Shown: piece by piece, positions 1-8,734 of the stretch
How positions within the stretch are numbered: the first letter of the stretch is position 1
Layout of the letters: every line of letters starts with the position of its first letter
DNA from: Anaerolineae bacterium
GTDB lineage: Bacteria; Chloroflexota; Anaerolineae; B4-G1
Length of the DNA: 16,154 nt
Direction of reading: 5' to 3'
NCBI GenBank assembly: GCA_030612185.1
Contig: JAUWOI010000037.1
Coordinates: 1 to 16,154 of the forward strand
The notes under the pieces: model-generated
The model's database searches: none
Told to the model about the DNA's origin: nothing
What the model saw: only the letters and a program-made list of their open reading frames with translations
Position numbers and translations under genes: made by a program

Positions 1-1424
<1,424 letters not shown>

Positions 1425-2087
1425 TTAGAAGTTTAACTCCTCCATCTTGCCGGTGCACATATATATGACCCGCTCGCAGATGTTGGTCACCCGGTCGGCG
1501 ATGCGCTCCAGGTTGTGAGTCACCCAGAGCAGATAGGTGGCACGGGTGATCGTCGTGGGGTCCGAGAGCATATAGGTCAGAAGTTCGCGGTAAACCTGAT
1601 TGTACAGACCATCAATCTCTGCATCCCGCTTTGCCGTCTCCAGTGCCAGGACTGGATCGCGCTTGAAGTATGCGTCGAGGCTGTCGTGGATCATCCCCCG
1701 GTCAATCTCCGCCATACGGGGAACATCAATCAGCGGCTTCAGGTGCGGCTGACTGGCCAGCCGGATGGCAAGTTCTGCGACCCCACTGGCGTGATCACCC
1801 ATGCGTTCCAGTTCGGTGACGATGTGGATTGCGGCGACGATAGCGCGTAGGTCCCCGGCCGCTGGCTGCTGGGTCGCGATCAGCCTCACGCACCGCTCCT
1901 CAATGTCATACCGCCTGGCATTGATCTCTTCGTCACCAGCGATCACCTGGCGAGCCAGATCCTCATCCTGATCTCTGAGTGCCTGAATGGCCTTCTCAAT
2001 GGCCATCTCCACCATGCCCCCCAGGTACAGGATGTTATCGCGCAAATCTGTCAATTCCCGGTCGAATAACGCTCTGGCCTTACTCAT
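1425..2087 (-). CDS. phoU: PhoU, phosphate transport/signalling regulator
   Basis: 220 aa, all alpha-helical in character and the usual length for PhoU. Two PhoU repeats each carry the metal-binding motif: ELERMGDHA (residues 92-100) and NLERIADRV (192-200). Known PhoU proteins act in the cytoplasm with the PstSCAB transporter and a PhoR-type histidine kinase to repress the phosphate regulon when phosphate is plentiful. Start choice: an in-frame ATG exists at 2105, but GGAGGG (2094-2099) lies downstream of it and 6 nt before the ATG at 2087, so translation almost certainly begins MSKARALF. The gene is 47 nt downstream of pstB on the same strand, the usual pstB-phoU order. Its TAA stop abuts the ATG of the GH13 gene. 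No sensor kinase or response regulator is visible in the window. Confidence 0.95.
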   Translation of the reverse strand: MSKARALFDRELTDLRDNILYLGGMVEMAIEKAIQALRDQDEDLARQVIAGDEEINARRYDIEERCVRLIATQQPAAGDLRAIVAAIHIVTELERMGDHASGVAELAIRLASQPHLKPLIDVPRMAEIDRGMIHDSLDAYFKRDPVLALETAKRDAEIDGLYNQVYRELLTYMLSDPTTITRATYLLWVTHNLERIADRVTNICERVIYMCTGKMEELNF

Positions 2088-2134
2088 TTCATACCCTCCA
2101 GTCAATCGGGCGTGGCTACCGGCTAACGGCTGAT

Positions 2135-2887
2135 CTACCCCATCCTCCCGGTGATGTAGTCCTCGGTCAATCGCTGCGTTGGGCGGGTGAAGATCTTGCC
2201 CGTCTCGTCGTATTCCACCAGTTCCCCCAGCCAGAAGAAACCCGTGTAGTCGGAGACGCGGGCCGCCTGCTGCATGTTGTGGGTGACGATGACAATGGTG
2301 TAATGCTCGCGCAACTCCCGCATCAGGTCCTCAATCTGCAACGTGGCAGCCGGGTCCAGCGCCGAACAGGGCTCGTCCATCAGGATGACCTCCGGCCTGA
2401 CGGCCAGCACCCGCGCGATGCACAGCCGCTGCTGCTCGCCGGCCGAAAGGTCGAGCGCGGAAGAACGCAGTTTGTCTGCGACCTCGTCCCACAGCGCCGC
2501 CGCCCGCAGGCTCTGCTCGACCAGGTCGTCCAGCACGCTACCTCGCGCCAAACCCAGCACTCGCGGACCAAAGGCGACGTTATCATAGATGGACTGAGGG
2601 AAAGGATTGGGCCGCTGGAAGACCATCCCCACCCGTCGCCGCAGTTCGACCACGTCTACATCCAGCGCATAGATGTTCTGACCGTCGAGCAGGACTTCCC
2701 CCTCAACCCGTGTGCCGGGGATGGTGTCGTTCATGCGGTTGAAGCAGCGCAGAAAGGTGGATTTGCCGCAGCCAGAGGGCCCGATGAGAGCGGTGATGCG
2801 CCGATCCTCGGTGCACATCGAGATGCCATGCAGCGCCTCGAAGTCGTCGTAGTATAACCGTAGGTCGCGAGTTTCGATCTTGCTCAT
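2135..2887 (-). CDS. pstB: PstB, phosphate ABC transporter ATP-binding subunit
   Basis: 250 aa, normal for PstB. It energises high-affinity phosphate import with the PstC/PstA permease and PstS. Visible motifs: Walker [10 protein letters not shown] (36-44), PstB-typical FNRMND (49-54), Q-loop Gln91 in [11 protein letters not shown] signature LSAGEQQRL (147-155), Walker B VILMDEP (167-173), H-loop Thr202-His203, and the C-terminal YITGRMG close to the usual YxxGxFG. The signature is LSAGE rather than the common LSGGQ, a deviation at two positions; all other ATPase residues are intact. pstS, pstC and pstA are not in the window, so the permease must be elsewhere or the locus has been rearranged. 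No Shine-Dalgarno precedes the ATG; a promoter -10 box ends 8 nt upstream, implying a leaderless transcript. phoU follows after 47 nt. Confidence 0.95.
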   Translation of the reverse strand: MSKIETRDLRLYYDDFEALHGISMCTEDRRITALIGPSGCGKSTFLRCFNRMNDTIPGTRVEGEVLLDGQNIYALDVDVVELRRRVGMVFQRPNPFPQSIYDNVAFGPRVLGLARGSVLDDLVEQSLRAAALWDEVADKLRSSALDLSAGEQQRLCIARVLAVRPEVILMDEPCSALDPAATLQIEDLMRELREHYTIVIVTHNMQQAARVSDYTGFFWLGELVEYDETGKIFTRPTQRLTEDYITGRMG

Positions 2888-3332
2888 CAGGGAACATTGT
2901 ACCGCAAGCCGCTTGAACGGGCAAGTGCCTTGTTACGATCTCCCGTCCCAGGCGCAGGAAGCGCTGGAGCACGCCCGTCTCACCGCGCCGTGGGCAGCCA
3001 TCGTGCTCTCAGTGGACGTGGCCTCGGAAGCAACCGTCAGCGCGGGCACGCCAGTCGTCACACTGCTCAGCATTGAGGAGGGCCTGCGTTTCGTCACGCA
3101 GAACCTGAGCGAGCAACACATCGCCGACATCTACCCCGGCCAGCGAGCGGTCGTCACGTTGCGCGCCTTCCCCGAGACCCCGCTGCAAGGAACGATCGAG
3201 GCGGTCGTCCCCCAGGTTGGGGAGGCAGTGGAGACAGATGCGCGCTTCACTGTGTACGTGCGGCTGGCTCCCACCGACCTGCGGTTGCTGCCGGGCCTCA
3301 CGGGGCGCGCTGAGATCCTCACGGAAGACTGA
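2880..3332 (+). pseudogene. 5'-truncated remnant of an HlyD/RND membrane fusion protein (periplasmic adaptor) gene
   Basis: The open frame reaches back to a TTG at 2880, but recognisable protein begins near 2950: AQEALEHARLTAP is the end of the coiled coil re-entering the lipoyl half-motif. It continues through the beta-barrel (VTLLSIEEGLRFVTQNLSEQ, GQRAVVTLRAFPETPLQGTIEAV) to the membrane-proximal end (LPGLTGRAEILTED). Normal adaptors have about 350-450 residues with an N-terminal signal or TM segment, first lipoyl half and helical hairpin; all of that is missing. There is no ribosome site at the TTG and the frame overlaps the first 8 bp of pstB on the other strand. The retained C-terminal part has no internal stop, so decay is recent or a short product is still made. 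The pstB promoter lies at the truncation point, which suggests a deletion or rearrangement junction. Confidence 0.7.
2896..2924 (-). promoter_or_regulatory. pstB promoter, predicted leaderless start
   Basis: On the minus strand TTGCCC (2919-2924, 4/6 to TTGACA) is followed by a 17-nt spacer and TACAAT (2896-2901, 5/6 to TATAAT). Only 8 nt separate the -10 box from the pstB ATG at 2887, so transcription should begin within about 2 nt of the A of ATG. This agrees with the absence of any GGAGG-like ribosome site before pstB. I see no obvious Pho-box repeat nearby. Confidence 0.6.
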
Positions 3333-3355
3333 GGCTAGGCTCCTCGGCCTGGTTG

Positions 3356-3383
3356 GGGGAACAATGCTCAGTTAGATTTCCCC
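3356..3383 (+). terminator. Weak stem-loop after the HlyD remnant
   Basis: GGGGAA (3356-3361) and TTCCCC (3378-3383) form a 6-bp stem with a 16-nt loop, followed by TGAATTCTCATTTT. The loop is long and the T-run weak, so it may be only a leftover terminator of the truncated adaptor gene. Confidence 0.3.
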
Positions 3384-3401
3384 TGAATTCTCATTTTAGC
3401 C

Positions 3402-3430
3402 TTGACACCCAACACATCTTGGGATATACT
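3402..3430 (+). promoter_or_regulatory. Strong sigma-70-type promoter for the 3675 membrane protein gene
   Basis: A perfect -35 TTGACA (3402-3407), 17-nt spacer and TATACT (3425-3430, 5/6). The spacer contains an inverted repeat CCCAA-N6-TTGGG (3408-3423) that lies exactly between the two boxes and could be an operator. Transcription should start near 3437, leaving a leader of about 238 nt before the ATG at 3675. Confidence 0.75.
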
Positions 3431-3436
3431 GAAAAC

Positions 3437-3674
3437 ACTATAGCGGACATTGAGAAAGGAAGGGATTTTCTATCGTCCAGCCGTCCGTTTTATTCCAAAC
3501 CCGTTGTTGTGCCCCACAGCAACCACTCTCCGAGAACTCCAGAAAGGAGGTGATCACAGCAACTTTGACACCTATAGCCATTTGAGGCCCCTACCGCGGG
3601 TGCCTCAGAAAGCGAATTGCCTCTCCCCCGCTGACGCCCTGTTCGTTACTGAATACTACTGCAAGGAGTGAACA
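3437..3674 (+). promoter_or_regulatory. Long 5' leader with extended Shine-Dalgarno and stem-loop
   Basis: This is the gene-free stretch before the membrane protein. AGAAAGGAGGTGATC (3541-3555) is complementary over 15 nt to the canonical bacterial 16S rRNA 3' end, yet no ATG follows at normal distance. The nearest start is a TTG at 3565 opening a six-codon frame (MTPIAI, stop 3583-3585). The stop lies in the base of a hairpin: TGAGGC (3583-3588) pairs with GCCTCA (3602-3607), and CCC (3589-3591) with GGG (3598-3600) around a 6-nt loop, with T3601 bulged. No T-run follows. The real gene has its own AAGGAG (3663-3668) 6 nt before its ATG. The leader could be regulatory or the debris of an older gene. 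Confidence 0.4.
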
Positions 3675-4766
3675 ATGTCTATCTCTGCGATTCTCGAAGT
3701 TGCCATCGGGCTTGCGTTTACGTATCTGCTGCTCAGTTTGATCGCAACCTGGGCCAATGAATGGATTGCACACAAATTCAGGCTGCGTGGCAAAGACTTG
3801 AAGAAGGCGATTGGGAATCTCCTAAAAGATCCTCCTGATTATCTAGAGGATCCTAAGAAGTATCTGGAAGATCACCCAGAATACAAGCCCTATGTCGAAA
3901 GTTTTTACAACCACCCTCTCATCAAATCACTCGCTGAGCAAAAAGATGGGGAGGTGATACACCTGCCTTCGTACATCCCATCGCGTACATTTGCCTTGGT
4001 TGCGTTTGATGTCCTCTTTCCTGACGAAAATCAGGAAAGCCTAGCTAACAAGACCAGCGCTGAGTTGGAAGCATTGATCAGAATGGTGCCTCACCCAGAT
4101 ACCCAGGGTGCACTTCTGACATTCTTAAAGTCCGGCACTACGAAATTGGAGTCGCTTGGCAGCAGTGCCGAAATCTGGTTCAACGACACGATGGATCGGA
4201 TGTCGGGTTGGTATAAGCGCAGGGCAAGCCTGATCTCCTTGATCGTTGGACTTGTCTTGGCTGTGGGCCTCAACGTTGATACGTTCATTATCGCCGACGC
4301 CTTGTGGCGTGAACCCGAATTGCGCGCCAGCATCGCAGCCTATGTCGAACAGCATGTGGACGAATATGCTCCTAAGGAGGAAGAACAGAAAGACGTCGAT
4401 ATCCCTGTGGATGACTTACGGGAGGCACTCGCGTCACTCGAATTACCCATCGGGTGGACGACGGAGTACGGTCCCAAAACCAGCGAGATGATTGAATATG
4501 CCAAGGAAACGGGACAAAATGTACATTTGGCGGTGGTCGTAGGCTGGTTGATGAAACTGTTCGGTTGGCTTCTAACTGGCTTGGCTGTGTCGCAAGGTGC
4601 GCCATTCTGGTTCGACTTCATGAGCAAGTTCCTCAGCGTACGCTCCTCCGGTGCCGTGCCCAAGGTAGAAAAAGGAACGGAAGAACTGGAGGACAAACTG
4701 AAAGAGTTAAAGGAAGAACTAAAGAAGGACTTCGACGATTTCAAAAAGAAGATGACCAGCACCTGA
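3675..4766 (+). CDS. Integral membrane protein of unknown function with C-terminal coiled coil
   Basis: 363 aa. I do not recognise a named family, though it looks like a conserved, non-random protein. An N-terminal hydrophobic segment (about 5-27) is followed by a charged region with SYIPSRTFAL (99-108). A striking motif WFNDTMDRMSGWYKRR (168-183) lies immediately before a second TM segment (about 184-206, ending VDTFIIADALW). A third TM segment (about 285-305) is followed by GAPFWFDFMSKFLSVR (308-323). The tail (333-360) is a Lys/Glu-rich heptad-like helix, probably coiled coil. The region between TM2 and TM3 is acidic (EEEQKDVDIPVDD). The start is supported by AAGGAG 6 nt upstream. Hand-counted 60-base stretches are about 47-52% G+C against about 63% in a metG stretch, hinting at different ancestry. 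It is monocistronic, with its own promoter and a hairpin after the stop. Enzyme, channel or scaffold cannot be decided. Confidence 0.85.
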   Translation: MSISAILEVAIGLAFTYLLLSLIATWANEWIAHKFRLRGKDLKKAIGNLLKDPPDYLEDPKKYLEDHPEYKPYVESFYNHPLIKSLAEQKDGEVIHLPSYIPSRTFALVAFDVLFPDENQESLANKTSAELEALIRMVPHPDTQGALLTFLKSGTTKLESLGSSAEIWFNDTMDRMSGWYKRRASLISLIVGLVLAVGLNVDTFIIADALWREPELRASIAAYVEQHVDEYAPKEEEQKDVDIPVDDLREALASLELPIGWTTEYGPKTSEMIEYAKETGQNVHLAVVVGWLMKLFGWLLTGLAVSQGAPFWFDFMSKFLSVRSSGAVPKVEKGTEELEDKLKELKEELKKDFDDFKKKMTST

Positions 4767-4940
4767 GTGTCTCAATCTGCTGTCCTAGCAGCGGCACATC
4801 GCTCTCCTACGCCGCCCCGCGCTTCCACTGGGCCAACGGTCCGTGCCAGTGAGTCAATGGACCGACGCTCCAGGTTGACACCGTCCCCTGGGTCAAACCG
4901 TGGACCTGGGTGTTGCAGGCGGTGGACATAGAATCGTGGA

Positions 4941-4970
4941 GAAGCCCCCGGACACTTCGCCGGGGGCTTC
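4941..4970. terminator. Bidirectional hairpin between convergent genes
   Basis: GAAGCCCCCGG (4941-4951) and CCGGGGGCTTC (4960-4970) form a perfect 11-bp GC-rich stem with an 8-nt loop. It lies between the end of the plus-strand membrane protein gene (4766) and the end of the minus-strand sigma gene (4984), only 13 nt beyond the latter's stop. Neither side has a proper T-run, so termination may be inefficient or factor-assisted. Confidence 0.6.
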
Positions 4971-4983
4971 GATCTACCTCGTC

Positions 4984-6621
4984 CTAGCCAAGAAAATCGC
5001 GCAGTTTGCGGCTGCGACCGGGGTGGCGCAACTTCCGGAGCGCCTTGGATTCGATTTGCCGTACGCGCTCGCGTGTTACGCCGAAGGCCCGCCCGACATC
5101 TTCCAGTGTGTGGGCTTCCCCGTCCTTCAGCCCGAAGCGCATTTCCAACACCGCGCGCTCCCGCTCGCCGAGCGAATTGAGGCTGGAGCGTATTTGTTCC
5201 TTGAGCAGTTGGCTGGAGGTTGCGTCAGCCGGCCCCGGAGCAGACTCGTCCTTGATGAAGTCACTCAGCAGGCCACTGTCCTCCAATCCCACCGGCATAT
5301 CCAACGACATCGGATCCTGCGAGATGCGCATGACGTCCTGCACCTTGGCCGCAACACGACGCAACCGGCGCTCCAACGCGGGAGACAGTGACTCCCCCGC
5401 AGCCTGTGCAGATAGGATGACTTCTGTCTCCTCCGGCTCCAGCAGGTCCGATTCCAGTGCCAATTCCTCCATCGTAGGCTCCCGTCCCAGTTCCTGCACC
5501 ATCTGCCGCTGGAGGCGGAGCAACTGGTTGATCGTCTCCACCATGTGCACGGGGATGCGGATGGTGCGGGCCTGGTCCGCGATGGCCCGGCTGATCGATT
5601 GCCGGATCCACCAGGTGGCGTAGGTCGAGAACTTGAACCCTCTGGTGTGGTCGAATTTCTGGATCGCCCGGAGTAACCCGAGGTTTCCCTCCTGGATCAA
5701 GTCGAGGAATGAGATACCGCGCCCTAAGTAATGCTTGGCGACGTTGACAACTAGTCGCAGATTGGCCTGGGCCAAGAGTTGCCGGGCCTCCGCTGCGTGC
5801 TCATCCAGGTCAGCCCATGCCGCCGTTATTTCCTCCTCGTCTGGCATCCTGCGCTTGACCTGGCGTGACGATGGAAACCTCTGCCGCATGTGCCACTCCG
5901 CACAGATCAGACCCAGCGTGGGTTCAGGCAGCAGGCAGAGCAAGATCAAGACATCAAAGAGATGTCTGGTGATCACTGTCCAGGTCTCATCCCCTGATTC
6001 TGATGATTCTGACCAGTCCGCCTGTTTCCAGAAATCATAGAGGTGCGAGGAAATCGTTGGCATCAACACATGACGGAGTGCTCTGGCTTCATCCACTAAC
6101 GCGGCCAAGTCAGGCGGAGGCAGATGCAAACGACTGCAGTTCCTAAGCACAACCGACCATGCCTCACGGAGCGAATCCAACAGAGTAATCAGGGTCTCCT
6201 GGACCGTTGGTGGTCCTCCGCCCTGCTGGCTCAAGCGGGCCTGTAGGTCTTCGAGGTGAGCGGCCGCCTCTCGCTGAGTAGAGAGCCATACCTCCTGCTG
6301 CGGTTCCAGGAGCGGCACCTGCCCGATCTCTCGCAGATACATCCGCACCGGATCATCCGTGATCCCGATTGGAACCTCGCGCGCAATGTCAGGTAGTTTC
6401 TCTTCCTCAATTTCCTCCAACTCGTTAGGAGAGGGTTCATCTACCTCATCCAAGTCTGGGCCTGGGATATCCTCACCCGTCTCTAGCGGGGTCGCGTCGG
6501 CGTTGGACAGCGCCAGTGGGAAGCGGTCCGCATCCTCAAGGATGCCTCTCGGCTCTTGCACTGCCGGCTCGTCTGCTGTGTCAACGGATGTGGATTTGCG
6601 TTCTTCTTCAGTCATCAGCAT
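4984..6621 (-). CDS. RpoD-type sigma-70 factor with long non-conserved insert
   Basis: About 545 aa from ATG 6621; starts at 6615 (ATG) or 6684 (GTG, overlapping dnaG) are also possible and none has a strong ribosome site. Order: acidic N-terminus without a clear region 1.1 (1-85), region 1.2 [17 protein letters not shown] (about 89-105), a long non-conserved region (about 120-275), and region 2 with [18 protein letters not shown] and the -10-recognising [20 protein letters not shown]. Next come region 3 with an extra charged stretch of about 30 residues (about 393-424), and region 4 with [21 protein letters not shown] ending in LRDFLG. It binds core RNA polymerase and should read ordinary -35/-10 promoters. 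It sits 38 nt after dnaG in the classic dnaG-rpoD arrangement, but the window also encodes a second RpoD-type factor that does carry region 1.1. Whether this is the primary or a group 2 sigma is unresolved. Confidence 0.93.
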   Translation of the reverse strand: MLMTEEERKSTSVDTADEPAVQEPRGILEDADRFPLALSNADATPLETGEDIPGPDLDEVDEPSPNELEEIEEEKLPDIAREVPIGITDDPVRMYLREIGQVPLLEPQQEVWLSTQREAAAHLEDLQARLSQQGGGPPTVQETLITLLDSLREAWSVVLRNCSRLHLPPPDLAALVDEARALRHVLMPTISSHLYDFWKQADWSESSESGDETWTVITRHLFDVLILLCLLPEPTLGLICAEWHMRQRFPSSRQVKRRMPDEEEITAAWADLDEHAAEARQLLAQANLRLVVNVAKHYLGRGISFLDLIQEGNLGLLRAIQKFDHTRGFKFSTYATWWIRQSISRAIADQARTIRIPVHMVETINQLLRLQRQMVQELGREPTMEELALESDLLEPEETEVILSAQAAGESLSPALERRLRRVAAKVQDVMRISQDPMSLDMPVGLEDSGLLSDFIKDESAPGPADATSSQLLKEQIRSSLNSLGERERAVLEMRFGLKDGEAHTLEDVGRAFGVTRERVRQIESKALRKLRHPGRSRKLRDFLG

Positions 6622-6659
6622 CTTGATCCCACGAATACGCACACGATTGGACTGTGTCC

Positions 6660-8558
6660 CTATCCTCGACCCACCCAACTCCACCGCTGCGCCAACGCCT
6701 GTTGTGTGCGCAGCAATGTATCCTTATACGTTCGCAGGGCCTCGACGTATTGTTCCGCTCGCATATCCCCTGCTTCTCGAGCCTCAACGGTCAAGAAACT
6801 CAGTTCTTGGCCCAAACGTTTGAGATTGCGCTCCCGCAGTCGCAACAGCGTGAGTACGACGTCGCGCACCAGTTGATCGTCAGCCAGTGCGACTTCGTCG
6901 GGTGTGAGCAACCCTTCCAGCCGTGCATGCAGATCAGTGGGCAACTGTGCACGCAGCGTCTCGAAGGTGACAGGATGCCCAGTCGCCAGGAGTGCTTCCC
7001 ACGCCTCGAAGACTGCCCGACAGCCCACGTCCTGGAAGTCCTGCCCTCGCAGAGACTCCAATTGGCCCGCTACAATCGCCTCATTGACCTGTGAAAGGAG
7101 GCCGGGCCGCTGCAGGAACGATGACAAGCAATGGCTTTCCAGGTCAGCCTCCACGATTTCCTGCGGTGCTCTATCCTGGGTACGGGCCGCGCCGCGCCGC
7201 ACTCGCGCGGCCTGGTGTTCGGCGCTGCGCAAGCGGGCCAGTACCGCAAGTGTATCCACTCGCAGCGCTCTGGCCATTTTCTGGACGTAGTCCTCCCGCT
7301 CAACCGGATTCGCCACCGCCCGCAGCACCGGTAGCAGCGTGTCCACCACACGGGCCTTAGCCTTGGTGTCGTCCAGGTCAAGCCCCTCCAGCAAAATCTG
7401 GAGGTAGAAATCCACCACCGAAACCGCTTCCTCGACCAGCGTGGCCCAACGCTGCGGTCCTTCACGGATCAGATCATCCGGGTCCTGATCGCCAGGGAGC
7501 CGGAGGATGCGGATCTCCGCTCCCAGACGGGCCTCGTATCCCACCAACCCTCGCGGGTCGAAGATCGGCTGCCATTCCTGTTCCAGTGCCTCACGTGCCA
7601 CCTTAACGCCGCGCAGCGTTGCCTGCACGCCCGCCGCGTCAGGATCGAGCGCAAGCACGAAGCGCTTAGTGTAGCGCTGGAGTTGCCGCAGTTGCGGTTC
7701 CGTGAGCGCGGTCCCCATCTGCGCCACCACGTTGGCGAACCCGGCCTGGTGGGCCTGCATCACATCCATGTAGCCCTCGACAATGACGACTCGGTCCTCG
7801 CGACGGATGGCCTGCCGCGCCAGATCAAGCCCAAAGAGCGTGCGGCTCTTGTCGAAGAGCACCGTCTGGGGGGAGTTGATGTACTTGGGCACCCCCTCTG
7901 GGTCGAGCGTCCTGGCTCCGAAGCCGATTGTGCGCCCCTGAGCGTCGCGAATGGGAATCATCAGCCGCTCGCGGAAGCGGTCGTAGGTACTACTGCCGTC
8001 CTCCCGCTGCACAAGCAGCCCGGCCTTGGTGAGTTCCTCGACTGTGTATCCACGCTCGGTCAAGTAGGCCCGCGTTCTCTCCCAACCCGGAAGGCTGTAG
8101 CCCAGCAGGAAACGCTCGACCGTCTCATCGCCCAGACCACGCCTGGCCACGTAGGCCCGCGCCGCTTCGGCCTCCGGGGCATGGTGCAGGAGGTGGTTAT
8201 AGTACTGGGCCGCTGTGGTCAGCGCGCTGCGCAGCCGGTCGGCCTCTTCCTGTGCCTCCACCTGCGCCGGGGTGCTAGGCCGGAGTTCGACGCCCGCTCG
8301 CCGCGCCAGTTCCTCCAGGGCGGTGCGGAAGTCCCAACCTTCCCGCTTCATCACAAAGGTGAAGACGTCGCCTCCTTCGCTGCAAGCCCCGAAACAGTGC
8401 CAGTGTTGGCTGTCGGGGAAGACGACGAAGGAAGGGGTCTTTTCGGAATGGAAAGGACACAGGGCCTTATAGTTCCGCCCCGACTTCTGCAGCGGAACGT
8501 ATGATGAGATAACCTCAACGATATCTAGCCTGTCCTTGACCTCGTCAATCACGCTCAT
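6660..8558 (-). CDS. dnaG: DNA primase DnaG
   Basis: 632 aa, within the family's usual range. It synthesises RNA primers for lagging-strand replication with DnaB helicase. The N-terminal zinc-binding domain holds [11 protein letters not shown] (Cys34, His37) and CFGAC (Cys55, Cys59); the second pair is spaced CxxxC, not the usual CxxC. The catalytic core includes [10 protein letters not shown] (211-220), then the TOPRIM elements EGYMDV (Glu261) and ALDPDAAG (Asp305, Asp307). A stretch of about 20 residues (326-346) interrupts the segment before [11 protein letters not shown]. The C-terminal helicase-binding region (about 450-632) is weakly conserved, as expected. The ATG at 8558 gives the canonical start [21 protein letters not shown]. 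Its own promoter lies just upstream, and the sigma gene follows after 38 nt. rpsU, which often precedes dnaG in other bacteria, is absent; ppdK lies upstream instead. Confidence 0.97.
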   Translation of the reverse strand: MSVIDEVKDRLDIVEVISSYVPLQKSGRNYKALCPFHSEKTPSFVVFPDSQHWHCFGACSEGGDVFTFVMKREGWDFRTALEELARRAGVELRPSTPAQVEAQEEADRLRSALTTAAQYYNHLLHHAPEAEAARAYVARRGLGDETVERFLLGYSLPGWERTRAYLTERGYTVEELTKAGLLVQREDGSSTYDRFRERLMIPIRDAQGRTIGFGARTLDPEGVPKYINSPQTVLFDKSRTLFGLDLARQAIRREDRVVIVEGYMDVMQAHQAGFANVVAQMGTALTEPQLRQLQRYTKRFVLALDPDAAGVQATLRGVKVAREALEQEWQPIFDPRGLVGYEARLGAEIRILRLPGDQDPDDLIREGPQRWATLVEEAVSVVDFYLQILLEGLDLDDTKAKARVVDTLLPVLRAVANPVEREDYVQKMARALRVDTLAVLARLRSAEHQAARVRRGAARTQDRAPQEIVEADLESHCLSSFLQRPGLLSQVNEAIVAGQLESLRGQDFQDVGCRAVFEAWEALLATGHPVTFETLRAQLPTDLHARLEGLLTPDEVALADDQLVRDVVLTLLRLRERNLKRLGQELSFLTVEAREAGDMRAEQYVEALRTYKDTLLRTQQALAQRWSWVGRG

Positions 8559-8578
8559 TGCACAAGCACCACAAGACT

Positions 8579-8606
8579 ATTGTACTCATCTCTGGCGTTC
8601 AGGCAA
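8579..8606 (-). promoter_or_regulatory. dnaG promoter
   Basis: On the minus strand TTGCCT (8601-8606, 4/6) is followed by a 16-nt spacer and TACAAT (8579-8584, 5/6). Transcription would start near 8572, leaving about 14 nt before the dnaG ATG at 8558, with only a weak GGTG-like ribosome site. The box sequences closely match those before pstB. Confidence 0.55.
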
Positions 8607-8615
8607 GTGGAGCAA

Positions 8616-8652
8616 ATGAGTAGATGAGGAGCCTCATTCCTCAATTACTCAT
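8616..8652. repeat. Interrupted inverted repeat upstream of the dnaG promoter
   Basis: ATGAGTA (8616-8622) pairs with TACTCAT (8646-8652). After a 2x2 internal loop TGAGG (8625-8629) pairs with CCTCA (8639-8643) around a 9-nt loop. An alternative pairing GAGTAGATG (8618-8626) with CATCTACTC (8658-8666) overlaps it. It lies 10 nt upstream of the dnaG -35 box, so it could be an operator, or part of a termination region after ppdK; it has no T-run. Confidence 0.4.
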
Positions 8653-8678
8653 GTACCCATCTACTCTCCACGAAACGC

Positions 8679-8706
8679 GTGGCAGGCAGCCTGCGCCACC
8701 TGCCAC
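8679..8706 (-). terminator. Hairpin after ppdK
   Basis: GTGGCAGG (8679-8686) and CCTGCCAC (8699-8706) form a perfect 8-bp stem with a 12-nt loop, 28 nt past the ppdK stop. On the minus strand it is followed only by GCGTTTCG, so it is a weak intrinsic terminator at best. Confidence 0.4.
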
Positions 8707-8734
8707 ACGTGGTCCGCAATAGACGTAGACGCCG

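Noticed and set aside
3353..3671. Two small plus-strand frames (66 and 73 codons) in the leader
   Set aside because: The first begins before the promoter -10; the second starts at a TTG with no ribosome site and has no recognisable features.
4900..5391. Plus-strand frame of 163 codons across the terminator
   Set aside because: It is antisense to the sigma gene's region 3-4 coding sequence and runs through the hairpin.
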